Below, piece by piece: positions 1-5,455 of a stretch of 5,455 bases of DNA. The stretch comes from Bryobacterales bacterium (GTDB taxonomy: Bacteria; Acidobacteriota; Terriglobia; Bryobacterales; Bryobacteraceae): contig JANXQZ010000266.1 in assembly GCA_025353235.1 (NCBI GenBank), positions 1 through 5,455 of the forward strand, written 5' to 3'. Below the pieces are notes generated by a model. That model was not told where the DNA came from and searched no databases. It was given only the letters and a program-made list of their open reading frames with translations. A program made the position numbers and the translations under genes. Every line of letters begins with the position of its first letter. The first letter of the stretch is position 1.

Positions 1-1481
1 AGTCTGTTGCGCGATGGCGACGCGCTCGCGGTCCGTCCGCCTTCCTTGAGAACTTCATTCAGATCAGCCGCGCTTCCTTGACGCACAACCTGGAACATCG
101 CCGGCAGGCAACAGAGAACGCTAGCGGCGAGCGAAAGGAGAATTCCGACAATGACGACTTCGCCGGTAATGCCCATGTCTCTCAATCCCGGAACGATCCG
201 GTAGACCATGATGGGGATCGACGAGCGAGTCATGCCCAGATCCCAAGCGGCTAAAGCGAGGCCGAGGAGTCCGCCCGCCAAACCAAGAACCAGACTTTCC
301 GTCAAGAGCTGGCGGAGGATGCGGAATCGGCTGGCTCCCAAAGCGCTCCGCAGTCCGATCTCTTTTTGCCGACCCATAGCTCGCGCCACCTGGAGACTGC
401 CCACGTTGGTGCAGGCCAGCAGCAATACCAAAAAAGCCGCACCTGTCAGCACGAGAATGAACCGATTGCCCGGTGTCTTCATCACCTCCTGAAGCGAGGC
501 GACCAGCACTCGCCGATCTTCATTCGTCTGAGGGTAACGCTCTTCGAGCCGTCGAGCGATGGCGTCCATGTCGGATCCAGCCTGTGCCAACGAGACGCCC
601 GCCTTCAGTCTGCCAACCACCGAAAAGGGCTGGACACCCCGCTTGCTCCTCTCTTCAGGGGTGAGTGCGAGCGGTGCCCAGAGTTCAGCGGCGAGAGGCA
701 AGTTGAACTCGTCGGGCATTACCCCGATGACGGTGTACTTGCGTCCGCCGAGCGACACCGTCGCCCCAATGGTATCGGGCTTTGCGGCCAAGCGGGTCTG
801 CCAGAAGCTGTGACTGACAACGATCACTGCGTCCTTGCCCGGTTCGCATTCGGACGTCGCAAACGTTCGGCCTTGGATCGGGTTCATGCCGAGAACCCGG
901 AAGAATTCCGAAGAGGCGAGCGCGGCCCGGATGTGATCGGGGTGATCGACTCCGGTGAGGTTGACGTCCCAGCCTTCGAATGCAGCCATGCTTTCGAATG
1001 AGCGGCTTGCCTGTTGAAAATCGATAAAATCCGCTGCGGCCACCGGGTCTCTTTCGGAGCGCGACTTGGCATGCGTGCCCGATATGGTCACGATGCGGTC
1101 CAGGTTCGGATAGGGAAACGGGTGCAGGACCACGGAGTACAGCGACGTGAAGCAGGACAGATTCACGCCGATTCCCAGTGCGATGGAGAGGACGGCAATG
1201 GCGCTGAAACCCGGAGTATTGCGCAGCGTCCGAAAAGCGTAGCGGAGGTCAGCGCGCAGTTCATCGAAGAAGCGGAAGCCGCTCGCTTCCCGGCAGCCGT
1301 CCTTGTAATTCTCGACACTGCCGAAATCCAGCCGCGCTTGACGCTCAGCCGCTGCCGAGGCGAAGCCGGCACGTTCCAGGTCCGCAGCCCTGCTCTCGAT
1401 GTGGAATTTGAGCTCTTGCGCCATCTCGGATTCCACGCGCTCGCGCTGGAAGAGACCGGCAAACAGGAATCGAAGGTTCAT
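1..1481 (-). CDS. ADOP-family orphan ABC permease (FtsX/MacB type), C-terminal part cut off by window edge
   Basis: An open frame of 493 codons runs from ATG at 1481-1479 to the left edge without a stop. Residues 1-75 form a soluble, helix-rich prefix (permease prefix domain). Then comes the segment DLRYAFRTLRNTPGFS (residues 78-93), typical of ADOP proteins, and a first membrane helix at about 93-119. A MacB-like periplasmic domain covers about 120-335. The first FtsX core has membrane helices at about 341-362, 390-413 and 441-462, with the family motif RQKEIGLRSALGAS at 371-384. The frame ends in the linker LNEVLKEGGR, just before the second half expected in a protein of about 800-890 residues. 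The start is supported by GAAGAGG (1489-1495, minus strand), 7 nt upstream and inside the end of the PadR gene; only 2 nt separate the two genes, so they are translationally close. No ATPase domain is present. By family knowledge it is an inner-membrane permease, perhaps for export or envelope work; the substrate is unknown. Confidence 0.93.
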   Translation of the reverse strand, partial: MNLRFLFAGLFQRERVESEMAQELKFHIESRAADLERAGFASAAAERQARLDFGSVENYKDGCREASGFRFFDELRADLRYAFRTLRNTPGFSAIAVLSIALGIGVNLSCFTSLYSVVLHPFPYPNLDRIVTISGTHAKSRSERDPVAAADFIDFQQASRSFESMAAFEGWDVNLTGVDHPDHIRAALASSEFFRVLGMNPIQGRTFATSECEPGKDAVIVVSHSFWQTRLAAKPDTIGATVSLGGRKYTVIGVMPDEFNLPLAAELWAPLALTPEERSKRGVQPFSVVGRLKAGVSLAQAGSDMDAIARRLEERYPQTNEDRRVLVASLQEVMKTPGNRFILVLTGAAFLVLLLACTNVGSLQVARAMGRQKEIGLRSALGASRFRILRQLLTESLVLGLAGGLLGLALAAWDLGMTRSSIPIMVYRIVPGLRDMGITGEVVIVGILLSLAASVLCCLPAMFQVVRQGSAADLNEVLKEGGRTASASPSRNR

Positions 1482-1483
1482 GC

Positions 1484-1825
1484 CTATGCCTCTTCAAGCC
1501 GGGTGTTCAGTGCCAGCCGCATCACCGACACCAGACGGTTCCATCCGACCATCTGTTCATCCAGGCACTTCGCGCCGGTCGGCGTCAGTTGGTAGAATTT
1601 CGCTTTTCGATTGTTGTCGGAGACGCCCCACTCCGTTTTCAGCAAACCGCGGCTCTCCAGCCGATACATGGCCGGATACAACGCGCCTTGTTCAATGGAT
1701 AGCGCGCCTCGCGACATCTGCTCGATGCGCAGGAGAACGCCGTAGCCGTGTTGACGGCCGAGCGAAACGGCTTTTAAGATTAGTAGATCGAGAGTGCCGG
1801 GTAGAAGGTCGGCTCGTTCGGGCAT
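1484..1825 (-). CDS. PadR-family transcriptional regulator (acidobacterial ADOP-linked subtype)
   Basis: This 113-residue protein is one winged-helix domain. LLPGTLDLLILKAV (7-20) is the opening helix of PadR proteins. HGYGVLLRIEQ (26-36) and EQGALYPAMYRLESRGLL (45-62) cover the DNA-recognition helix region with the family hallmark (G/S)LYPAxxRLE. KTEWGVSDNNRKAKFYQLTPTG (63-84) is the beta wing. A short C-terminal helix (about 88-110) should serve for dimerisation. The length fits the small PadR class that sits beside ADOP permeases in Acidobacteriota. The ATG at 1825 is preceded by AGGAGAG (1831-1837, minus strand) at 5 nt spacing, a strong ribosome binding site. The stop at 1484-1486 lies 2 nt before the permease start, so the two genes form an operon. 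PadR proteins are mostly repressors, often of their own gene; self-repression is inferred here from the inverted repeat at 1833-1851. The inducing signal is unknown. Confidence 0.95.
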   Translation of the reverse strand: MPERADLLPGTLDLLILKAVSLGRQHGYGVLLRIEQMSRGALSIEQGALYPAMYRLESRGLLKTEWGVSDNNRKAKFYQLTPTGAKCLDEQMVGWNRLVSVMRLALNTRLEEA

Positions 1826-1832
1826 GCGTGCT

Positions 1833-1851
1833 CTCCTAAGTGGACTAGGAG
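1833..1851. promoter_or_regulatory. Imperfect inverted repeat, candidate PadR operator
   Basis: CTCCTA (1833-1838) and TAGGAG (1846-1851) are perfect 6-bp inverted arms around a 7-bp centre. If one base is bulged, the symmetry extends inward (AGT opposite ACT). The element starts directly downstream of the -10 box and covers the expected transcription start, the usual place for an autorepressor site. Its left arm also contains the ribosome binding site of the PadR gene on the minus strand. That PadR binds here is inference from position and symmetry; the site does not obviously match the ATGT-N8-ACAT pattern known for classical PadR. Confidence 0.45.
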
Positions 1852-1852
1852 T

Positions 1853-1881
1853 ATGATGGACCTGAACACGGTGGTTGTCAA
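1853..1881 (-). promoter_or_regulatory. sigma70-like promoter of the PadR-ADOP operon
   Basis: On the minus strand a perfect -35 box TTGACA (1876-1881) is followed after 17 nt by CATCAT (1853-1858), a 4/6 match to TATAAT. This places the transcription start near 1846 and gives a leader of about 20 nt that contains the ribosome binding site. CATACT, three bases further on, is a closer -10 match but would need a 20-nt spacer. The promoter lies in the 78-nt gap after the stop of the upstream permease, so the regulator and the left-hand permease can be expressed independently of that gene. Confidence 0.65.
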
Positions 1882-1903
1882 GCGGAATCGCACTGGCACG
1901 ATC

Positions 1904-4333
1904 TCACTCCGCCCTTAGCGACACAGCCGGATCCACTCGCGTCGCTCGCCTGGCTGGAATGCCGCAGGCAACGAATCCCACAACCGAAACGATCCCGGCG
2001 ACCCCGGCCAGAGTGACTGCATCATGCGGGGTGACTCCCCAAAGTTGGCTCGCAATGAGACGATTCGCGGCCAGGCTTGCCACCACTCCGGCAGCGATGC
2101 CGATGACGACCACCAAGCCGCTCTTGCCCAACACCATGCGGAACACCTGAGAGGCATTCGCCCCCAGCGCCATACGTATGCCGATTTCGCGCGCCTGCCG
2201 CGAGACTGAATACGAGATCACGCTATAGGTGCCGATTCCAACCAGCACCAGCCCGATGGCCGCGAAAATACCAAGGATGAAGAGGCTAAATTCCGGACCG
2301 GAATACGAGAAAGACTGCAAATAACTTTTCAGCGTGCCGGTCATGGTTAACGCTACACCCCGGTCCACGGCCCAAATTTCGCGCCGCACGGCGTTGAGCA
2401 TCGTTAGCGGTTCCTGCGCTGTGCGCACCAGGACGCCTCGCTCATAAGAAGCCGTGACGGTGTAGGGAACGAAGGCCTCGGGCAGGATCGGGTCTTGCAG
2501 TCCTTGGTTCTTAGCATCGGCGATGACGCCAACAATCTCGAAGGCCGGATTGACCACCGGATCGGGGGCCTTGAGCAGATCCGTGAGTACCATGAACCGA
2601 CCGAGAGGGTCCGCTGGGCCGAAGAACTTACGCGCCAGGGCCTGATTGATCACCGCGACTTTGCGCGCGCTGTCGACTTCGCTGGCAGTGAAAACGCGGC
2701 CGCGCAGAAGCTTCAGGCGGAGCGTGGGAAAATATCCTTCGCTGCAGAGTTGATAGATGGCGCGCCACTTCTCGGCGTGCGCGATCCCGGGCACATCGGC
2801 TTCGCTCTGGATTCCTCCATAGGGGGGAAGTGTGCTAGTTTCAGTCACTGCAATGACGCCGGGCAGGTTGCCGATCCGGGCTAGAACTTGGCTGAAGAAC
2901 TGCTTGCGAGCTGCCGCCTTACTATAACGTTCTTTCGGCAAGGGGAGCCGAGCGACCAGGATGTTGTCGGGGTTTAAGCCGAGGTCCACCGTTTCGAGCG
3001 CGACCATGGTTCGCATCATCAGCCCAGCACCGCCCATCAGTACTAAAGAGAGTGCGATTTCGGCGATCACCAAACCGTACCGCATGCGCGCGTGCCGAAA
3101 ACCGCCGCTCGCGCCTCGGGCGGAATCCTTCAGCGGATTGGCAAGCTGTTTTCGCGTTGCATGGATAGCCGGAGCCAAACCTGCGAGCATGGTCGTCAGC
3201 GCCGTCAGGGCCAGACAGAAAGCGAGTACCGGGAGATTCAGCTCAATCACGGACTCACTTGGAATGGAAGATTCCGGGATTGCCCGCACCAGCAGTTTCA
3301 GCCCGCCATACGCCAGCGCGCAACCGAAGATCGCACCGCCTGCCGCAAGCAAGGCGCTTTCCACTAGCAACTGTCGAATCACGCGCCAGCGGCTTGCCCC
3401 CAGGGCGGCCCGAATGGCAATTTCCTTCTCTCGCGCACTGGCACGCGCCAAGAGCATGTTCGCTACATTCGTGCAGGCGATCAGCAGCAGCAGGGCTACG
3501 GCAGCCATGAGGACCATCAAAGTGGTCCGGAACCGCCCCACCACCGCGTCGGTGAGAGTCTCCACGTAGACGTTGAACGATTCGGGATAGAGGTCGGGGT
3601 AGAGTTTCGCCATCCTCCGCGCGAGCACGTCGTACTCACTGGCTACCTGCGCGATGGTGACGCCGGGCTTCATCCGGCCGTCCATGTTGTAATACCGTCG
3701 GCGAGCATCCGGTTCGGCGGGGTCCGGGTCATGAGGAATCCAGAGATCGGCACCGAAAAACGTAAAACGCGGAGGCATGATGCCCACCAGCGTGCGCGGC
3801 TGAGCGTTCAATACAAGCGTCCGGCCCAGCAGCTTGGGGTCGCGGTTGAAATACTTCACCCACATTTTGTAACTCATCACGAACACGGGAGGCGCGCCGG
3901 GCTTGCCATCCTCTGGTCTGACGCCACGACCCAACAGCGGTGGCACGCCTAGAAAATCGAAGGTGTTCGCCGTAACCTCGTCGCCCTGCAAGCGCTCCGT
4001 ACCCTCGGAAGTGGTGTAAAGAACATCGAGCTGGCTGGAGCCCAGCGTATCTTCGAATACATGATTTTGGCGCGCATACTCGATGAACTCAGGGGTTATA
4101 AAAGCGCCGCGGCCTCCTGGCTGGGATTGTTTGGTGTCGTGGATCTCCACCAGCACGATTCGATTTCCATCGCGATACGGCCAGGGATTCAGAAGGACGT
4201 TGTAGACGACGCTGAAGATCGAAGTTGCCGCGCTAATGCCTAAGCCGAGCGCGAGGATCGCAAGCACAGTGAAACCGGGCTGGCTACGCAAACCCCGGAG
4301 GGCATAGCGCAGGTCGCGCCACATTGTGTCCAT
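1904..4333 (-). CDS. ADOP-family orphan ABC permease, complete, without prefix domain
   Basis: The protein has 809 residues from ATG at 4333. It opens directly with MDTMWRDLRYALRGLRSQPG, the ADOP entry motif, without the 75-residue prefix of its neighbour. Membrane helix 1 is at about 21-48. A MacB-like periplasmic domain covers about 50-265. The first FtsX core has helices at about 271-290, 320-345 and 370-391, with REKEIAIRAALGAS at 301-314. A second half repeats the layout: helix at about 419-440, periplasmic domain about 441-680, and FtsX core helices at about 682-710, 733-757 and 772-792, with QAREIGIRMALGAN at 712-725. The end IPARRATRVDPAVSLRAE is the normal tail of such permeases. No ATPase domain is present. 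The frame stays open upstream to a TTG at 4450, but that stretch overlaps the divergent gene and is not family-like; ATG 4324 is a second choice. Neither ATG has a clear Shine-Dalgarno sequence. Role: inner-membrane permease of the MacB/FtsX superfamily, substrate unknown. Confidence 0.95.
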   Translation of the reverse strand: MDTMWRDLRYALRGLRSQPGFTVLAILALGLGISAATSIFSVVYNVLLNPWPYRDGNRIVLVEIHDTKQSQPGGRGAFITPEFIEYARQNHVFEDTLGSSQLDVLYTTSEGTERLQGDEVTANTFDFLGVPPLLGRGVRPEDGKPGAPPVFVMSYKMWVKYFNRDPKLLGRTLVLNAQPRTLVGIMPPRFTFFGADLWIPHDPDPAEPDARRRYYNMDGRMKPGVTIAQVASEYDVLARRMAKLYPDLYPESFNVYVETLTDAVVGRFRTTLMVLMAAVALLLLIACTNVANMLLARASAREKEIAIRAALGASRWRVIRQLLVESALLAAGGAIFGCALAYGGLKLLVRAIPESSIPSESVIELNLPVLAFCLALTALTTMLAGLAPAIHATRKQLANPLKDSARGASGGFRHARMRYGLVIAEIALSLVLMGGAGLMMRTMVALETVDLGLNPDNILVARLPLPKERYSKAAARKQFFSQVLARIGNLPGVIAVTETSTLPPYGGIQSEADVPGIAHAEKWRAIYQLCSEGYFPTLRLKLLRGRVFTASEVDSARKVAVINQALARKFFGPADPLGRFMVLTDLLKAPDPVVNPAFEIVGVIADAKNQGLQDPILPEAFVPYTVTASYERGVLVRTAQEPLTMLNAVRREIWAVDRGVALTMTGTLKSYLQSFSYSGPEFSLFILGIFAAIGLVLVGIGTYSVISYSVSRQAREIGIRMALGANASQVFRMVLGKSGLVVVIGIAAGVVASLAANRLIASQLWGVTPHDAVTLAGVAGIVSVVGFVACGIPARRATRVDPAVSLRAE

Positions 4334-4381
4334 GTGGTGTTCAGACGAAGAATAATCCAGGAAGTTCCGTAAGAAGTCGAA

Positions 4382-4409
4382 TTGAAAGCGGGGCAGCTTG
4401 CTGTAATGT
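4382..4409 (+). promoter_or_regulatory. Weak candidate promoter for the small secreted-protein genes
   Basis: TTGAAA (4382-4387) resembles a -35 box. TGTAAT (4402-4407, spacer 14) or TAATGT (4404-4409, spacer 16) could serve as -10, but the first is too close and the second matches poorly. CAGCT (4394-4398) and AGCTG (4410-4414) flank the -10 region as a small inverted repeat, possibly by chance. The 92-nt region must also hold the divergent promoter of the permease at 1904-4333; I could not identify a convincing one on that strand. Confidence 0.25.
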
Positions 4410-4425
4410 AGCTGGGGTGGATTCG

Positions 4426-4848
4426 ATGCAAGCAATTTGTACTCTGGCAACCGTTTTGGTGCTGACCGTAACTGCCGCTGCCGCTGACAAGTCTGGTATT
4501 ACGGGGACGTGGGAAGGAAGAACAAACGACCTTCCTGCTGTGGAGCTTACGCTACGAGACACTGACGCCGGAGTCAGCGGAGCCATTGGATTCTACTTCC
4601 AAACTCGCAACGCCGATGGCAAATGGCATCTTGGCGAGAAAACAACGGTGGAGTTGCTTACGCCAAAACTAGACGGGCGTGTGTTGACCTTCGAGACGAT
4701 TCACCACAAGATCCACGGCAGCCAGGAACTGGGACCAAACAACAAGTATCGTGTAAAATTCGTCAGCGCCCAAGAAGCTCGCTTGCAGATCGTCAACGAA
4801 GAAACGAAGCAGGACGACTCGGGCCTCAAGCTTACCCGCCGCGAGTAG
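4426..4848 (+). CDS. Small secreted beta-rich protein of unknown function
   Basis: The protein has 140 residues. Residues 1-20 (MQAICTLATVLVLTVTAAAA) look like a signal peptide with cleavage after the alanine run, although the n-region lacks a lysine or arginine. The mature part starts near DKSGITGTWEG and consists of alternating short strands and turns: LPAVELTLRD (36-45), SGAIGFYFQT (51-60), GKWHLGEKTTVELL (65-78), DGRVLTFETIHHK (83-95), YRVKFVSAQEARLQIVNE (108-125) and LKLTR (134-138). The GTW opening and strand-turn pattern recall lipocalin-like or other small beta-barrel secreted proteins, which are common in Acidobacteriota, but no known family is proven. The frame is open upstream to 4324, but only ATG 4426 puts the hydrophobic segment at the N-terminus; GGGGTGG just upstream is a weak ribosome binding site. 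The gene is divergent from the ADOP permease and is followed after 16 nt by another small gene. It probably acts outside the cytoplasmic membrane. Confidence 0.85.
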   Translation: MQAICTLATVLVLTVTAAAADKSGITGTWEGRTNDLPAVELTLRDTDAGVSGAIGFYFQTRNADGKWHLGEKTTVELLTPKLDGRVLTFETIHHKIHGSQELGPNNKYRVKFVSAQEARLQIVNEETKQDDSGLKLTRRE

Positions 4849-4864
4849 TAGAGTATAAGGTGCC

Positions 4865-5137
4865 ATGTTGACTGCAATGTTTGTTGGAATGCTGATCGCT
4901 CAATCTCTTCCACCGGCGATGCAAAGCGCAATCGGGCGCGTGCTCAAAGGTGACACACAAGGCGCTCGAACTCTCGAAGTGCATCGCCGCCCGGTTTGCT
5001 CCGTCCCGCTGACGGAGATGCGCATCGATCATCCTGAATGGTTCTCGGTTAAGACGATGCCTGCGCCCTCGGATGCGTCGTCAATGCCTCGAACCGTGGG
5101 CTTGGCTCCGCCTTGCGAAGCTCGAAAGACGAACTAA
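4865..5137 (+). CDS. Small, possibly exported two-cysteine protein, function unknown
   Basis: The frame encodes 90 residues starting 16 nt after the stop of the preceding gene, with ATAAGG four bases before the ATG as a modest ribosome binding site. The N-terminus MLTAMFVGMLIAQSLPPA is hydrophobic and could be a short signal sequence, though it has no basic n-region. The rest has a central part with VCSVPLTEMRIDHPEWF (44-60) and a proline-rich tail with TMPAPSD (64-70) and APPCEARKTN (81-90). The two cysteines (45 and 84) could form a disulfide bond if exported. The layout of hydrophobic start, CxxPLxEM-like block and MPxP/APxCE tail agrees with small hypothetical proteins I recall from Acidobacteriota, but I cannot verify that here. 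The TAA stop is the first triplet of a palindromic repeat copy (5135-5150), so the natural end may have been altered. A chance frame is possible; overlapping frames on the other strand look less coding-like. Confidence 0.65.
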   Translation: MLTAMFVGMLIAQSLPPAMQSAIGRVLKGDTQGARTLEVHRRPVCSVPLTEMRIDHPEWFSVKTMPAPSDASSMPRTVGLAPPCEARKTN

Positions 5138-5143
5138 CAATCG

Positions 5144-5168
5144 GCTGCAGACCATGCAGCTAGGCTGC
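5144..5168. repeat. Alternative hairpins at the left end of the palindrome cluster
   Basis: GCTGCA (5144-5149) and TGCAGC (5155-5160) can pair over a 5-nt loop. GCAGC (5156-5160) can instead pair with GCTGC (5164-5168) over TAG. The two structures share one arm and exclude each other. The left part overlaps the 16-nt direct repeat that begins at the stop codon of the small gene. Confidence 0.5.
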
Positions 5169-5180
5169 GCGAATAGTAGG

Positions 5181-5216
5181 GCAGATTGTTAATCTGCGGC
5201 CGATTGTCAATCGGCC
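5181..5216. repeat. Two back-to-back palindromes
   Basis: GCAGATTGTTAATCTGC (5181-5197) has 7-bp arms around GTT. It is followed without a gap by GGCCGATTGTCAATCGGCC (5198-5216), which has 9-bp arms around a central T. The two share the GATTG(T/C)..AATC core but differ in flanks (GCA/TGC against GGCC/GGCC), as if the outer bases had changed in pairs to keep the stem. Confidence 0.8.
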
Positions 5217-5239
5217 CATACTAGATACCAACGCGGAGA

Positions 5240-5275
5240 GCCGATTAACAATCGGCTGCAGATTAACAATCGGCA
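5240..5275. repeat. Palindrome GCCGATTAACAATCGGC plus a second, mixed-flank copy
   Basis: GCCGATT-AAC-AATCGGC (5240-5256) is a 17-nt palindrome. The next copy (5257-5275) has the same core, but its left flank is TGCA and its right flank CGGCA, so only the inner GATT/AATC arms pair. GATTAACAATCGGC is identical in both copies (5243-5256 and 5261-5274), a tandem period of 18 bp. Confidence 0.75.
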
Positions 5276-5295
5276 CATTGGATCTGCTTGCGGCC

Positions 5296-5455
5296 CTATA
5301 TAGTGACGCCCACTCGCCACAACGCATAGCCGATCGACTGCCGAAAGTACAGCCACTTCTCGCGCCACCCTTCAGGCGGCACTGACGGACGCGGCGACCC
5401 ATACACCTTCACCCCGCGCGATTGCAGCATCTTCTTCACCCGATAAATATGGTAC
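5296..5455 (-). CDS. YdcF/DUF218-family protein, C-terminal 52 residues only
   Basis: A minus-strand frame enters from the right edge (first full codon at 5454-5452) and stops with TAG at 5298-5296. It reads YHIYRVKKMLQSRGVKVYGS, then PRPSVPPEGWREKWLYFRQS, then IGYALWRVGVTI. The opening YHxxRxxxMLxxxGVxVYGSP resembles the segment near the end of the DUF218 domain (YdcF/SanA/ElyC-like), in which a conserved histidine and arginine precede a helix and a strand. The aromatic tail WLYFRQSIGYALWRVG could be a membrane-associated or amphipathic segment. DUF218 proteins are linked to envelope biology, but their reaction is largely unsettled. The upstream part is outside the window, so the family call rests on this tail alone. 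The gene is convergent with the small genes at 4426-5137, with the palindrome cluster between them. Confidence 0.7.
   Translation of the reverse strand, partial: YHIYRVKKMLQSRGVKVYGSPRPSVPPEGWREKWLYFRQSIGYALWRVGVTI

Larger units (their letters stand above)
5135..5275. repeat. Cluster of REP-like short palindromes sharing the core GATTAACAATC
   Basis: Within 141 bp the 11-nt core GATTAACAATC, or its reverse complement GATTGTTAATC, occurs exactly at 5184-5194 (reverse), 5243-5253 and 5261-5271. It occurs with one change at 5202-5212 (GATTGTCAATC) and as a partial copy at 5136-5143. The flanks are either GGC/GCC or CTGC/GCAG, making mixed palindromes. TAACAATCGGCTGCAG is repeated exactly at 5135-5150 and 5246-5261. 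The cluster fills most of the gap between two convergent genes. Short palindromes between convergent genes are typical of REP-type elements; their role as an mRNA end or transcription barrier is inference. There is no T-run, so classical intrinsic termination is not indicated. Confidence 0.8.

Noticed and set aside
366..1001. A 211-codon plus-strand open frame opposite the left permease
   Set aside because: The opposite strand is a continuous, motif-rich ADOP reading frame; the plus-strand translation has no recognisable domain and is a by-product of codon bias.
1014..1839. Plus-strand frames of 193 and 146 codons opposite the regulator and the permease N-terminus
   Set aside because: Both overlap well-supported minus-strand genes and show no coherent protein features.
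2961..3569. A 202-codon plus-strand open frame opposite the right permease
   Set aside because: It is antisense to the first FtsX core, with a low-complexity Ser/Ala/Arg-rich translation and no family motif.
1..4333. A complete MacAB-type ABC exporter locus
   Set aside because: No ATPase with Walker motifs and no MacA-like adaptor is encoded in the window; only permease subunits are seen.
4324..4425. 34-residue N-terminal extension of the plus-strand secreted protein
   Set aside because: It would bury the hydrophobic signal-like segment inside the protein and overlap the permease start; ATG 4426 is the better choice.
4334..4450. 39-residue N-terminal extension of the right permease from a TTG start
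   Set aside because: It would run through the divergent intergenic region into the signal-peptide codons of the plus-strand gene; the extension resembles no ADOP prefix, and ATG 4333 fits the family start.
5181..5256. Classical rho-independent terminator
   Set aside because: The stems are good, but no T-run follows on either strand; a role in ending transcripts remains possible but is not shown.
5135..5275. CRISPR array
   Set aside because: Units are about 17-19 nt palindromes, some adjoining with no spacer and in both orientations; there are no uniform spacers and no cas genes.
5160..5402. 80-codon minus-strand open frame at the right end
   Set aside because: It runs in another frame over the DUF218-like tail and through the palindrome cluster, with an Arg/Ser-rich translation; the partial frame ending at 5296 has recognisable family features.

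Overview
The window looks like chromosomal DNA of an Acidobacteriota species, probably a Solibacter/Bryobacter-type member. The basis is two large orphan FtsX/MacB-type permeases of the ADOP class (acidobacterial duplicated orphan permease), one of them directly preceded by a short PadR-family regulator. This pairing is expanded in Acidobacteriota genomes. No rRNA, tRNA, CRISPR, transposase or phage gene is visible.

Layout. Positions 1-1481 (minus) hold the N-terminal 493 codons of an ADOP permease that runs off the left edge. Positions 1484-1825 (minus) hold the PadR-type regulator, which ends 2 nt before that permease starts, so the two form an operon. Positions 1826-1903 carry a good sigma70-like promoter for this operon and a partly palindromic candidate operator at the expected start of transcription. 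Positions 1904-4333 (minus) hold a second, complete ADOP permease that lacks the N-terminal prefix domain of the first. Positions 4334-4425 are a short divergent intergenic region. Positions 4426-4848 and 4865-5137 (plus) hold two small genes 16 nt apart; the first is clearly a secreted beta-rich protein and the second has a short hydrophobic N-terminus and two cysteines. Positions 5135-5275 are a cluster of short palindromes sharing a GATTAACAATC core. It lies between the small gene pair and a convergent gene at 5296-5455 (minus), which is the C-terminal end of a YdcF/DUF218-like protein entering from the right edge.

How the parts may work together. The PadR protein probably represses its own operon, and so controls the downstream permease, by binding the inverted repeat over its transcription start. 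The second permease may be fed into the same transcript by read-through, but it has no obvious PadR of its own. ADOP permeases carry no ATPase, and none is encoded here, so any ABC ATPase partner must be elsewhere. The transported substrate cannot be read from the sequence. The two small plus-strand genes probably form one transcription unit, of unknown function. Most of the window is ordinary acidobacterial content; the palindrome cluster and the PadR operator are the parts most worth a second look.
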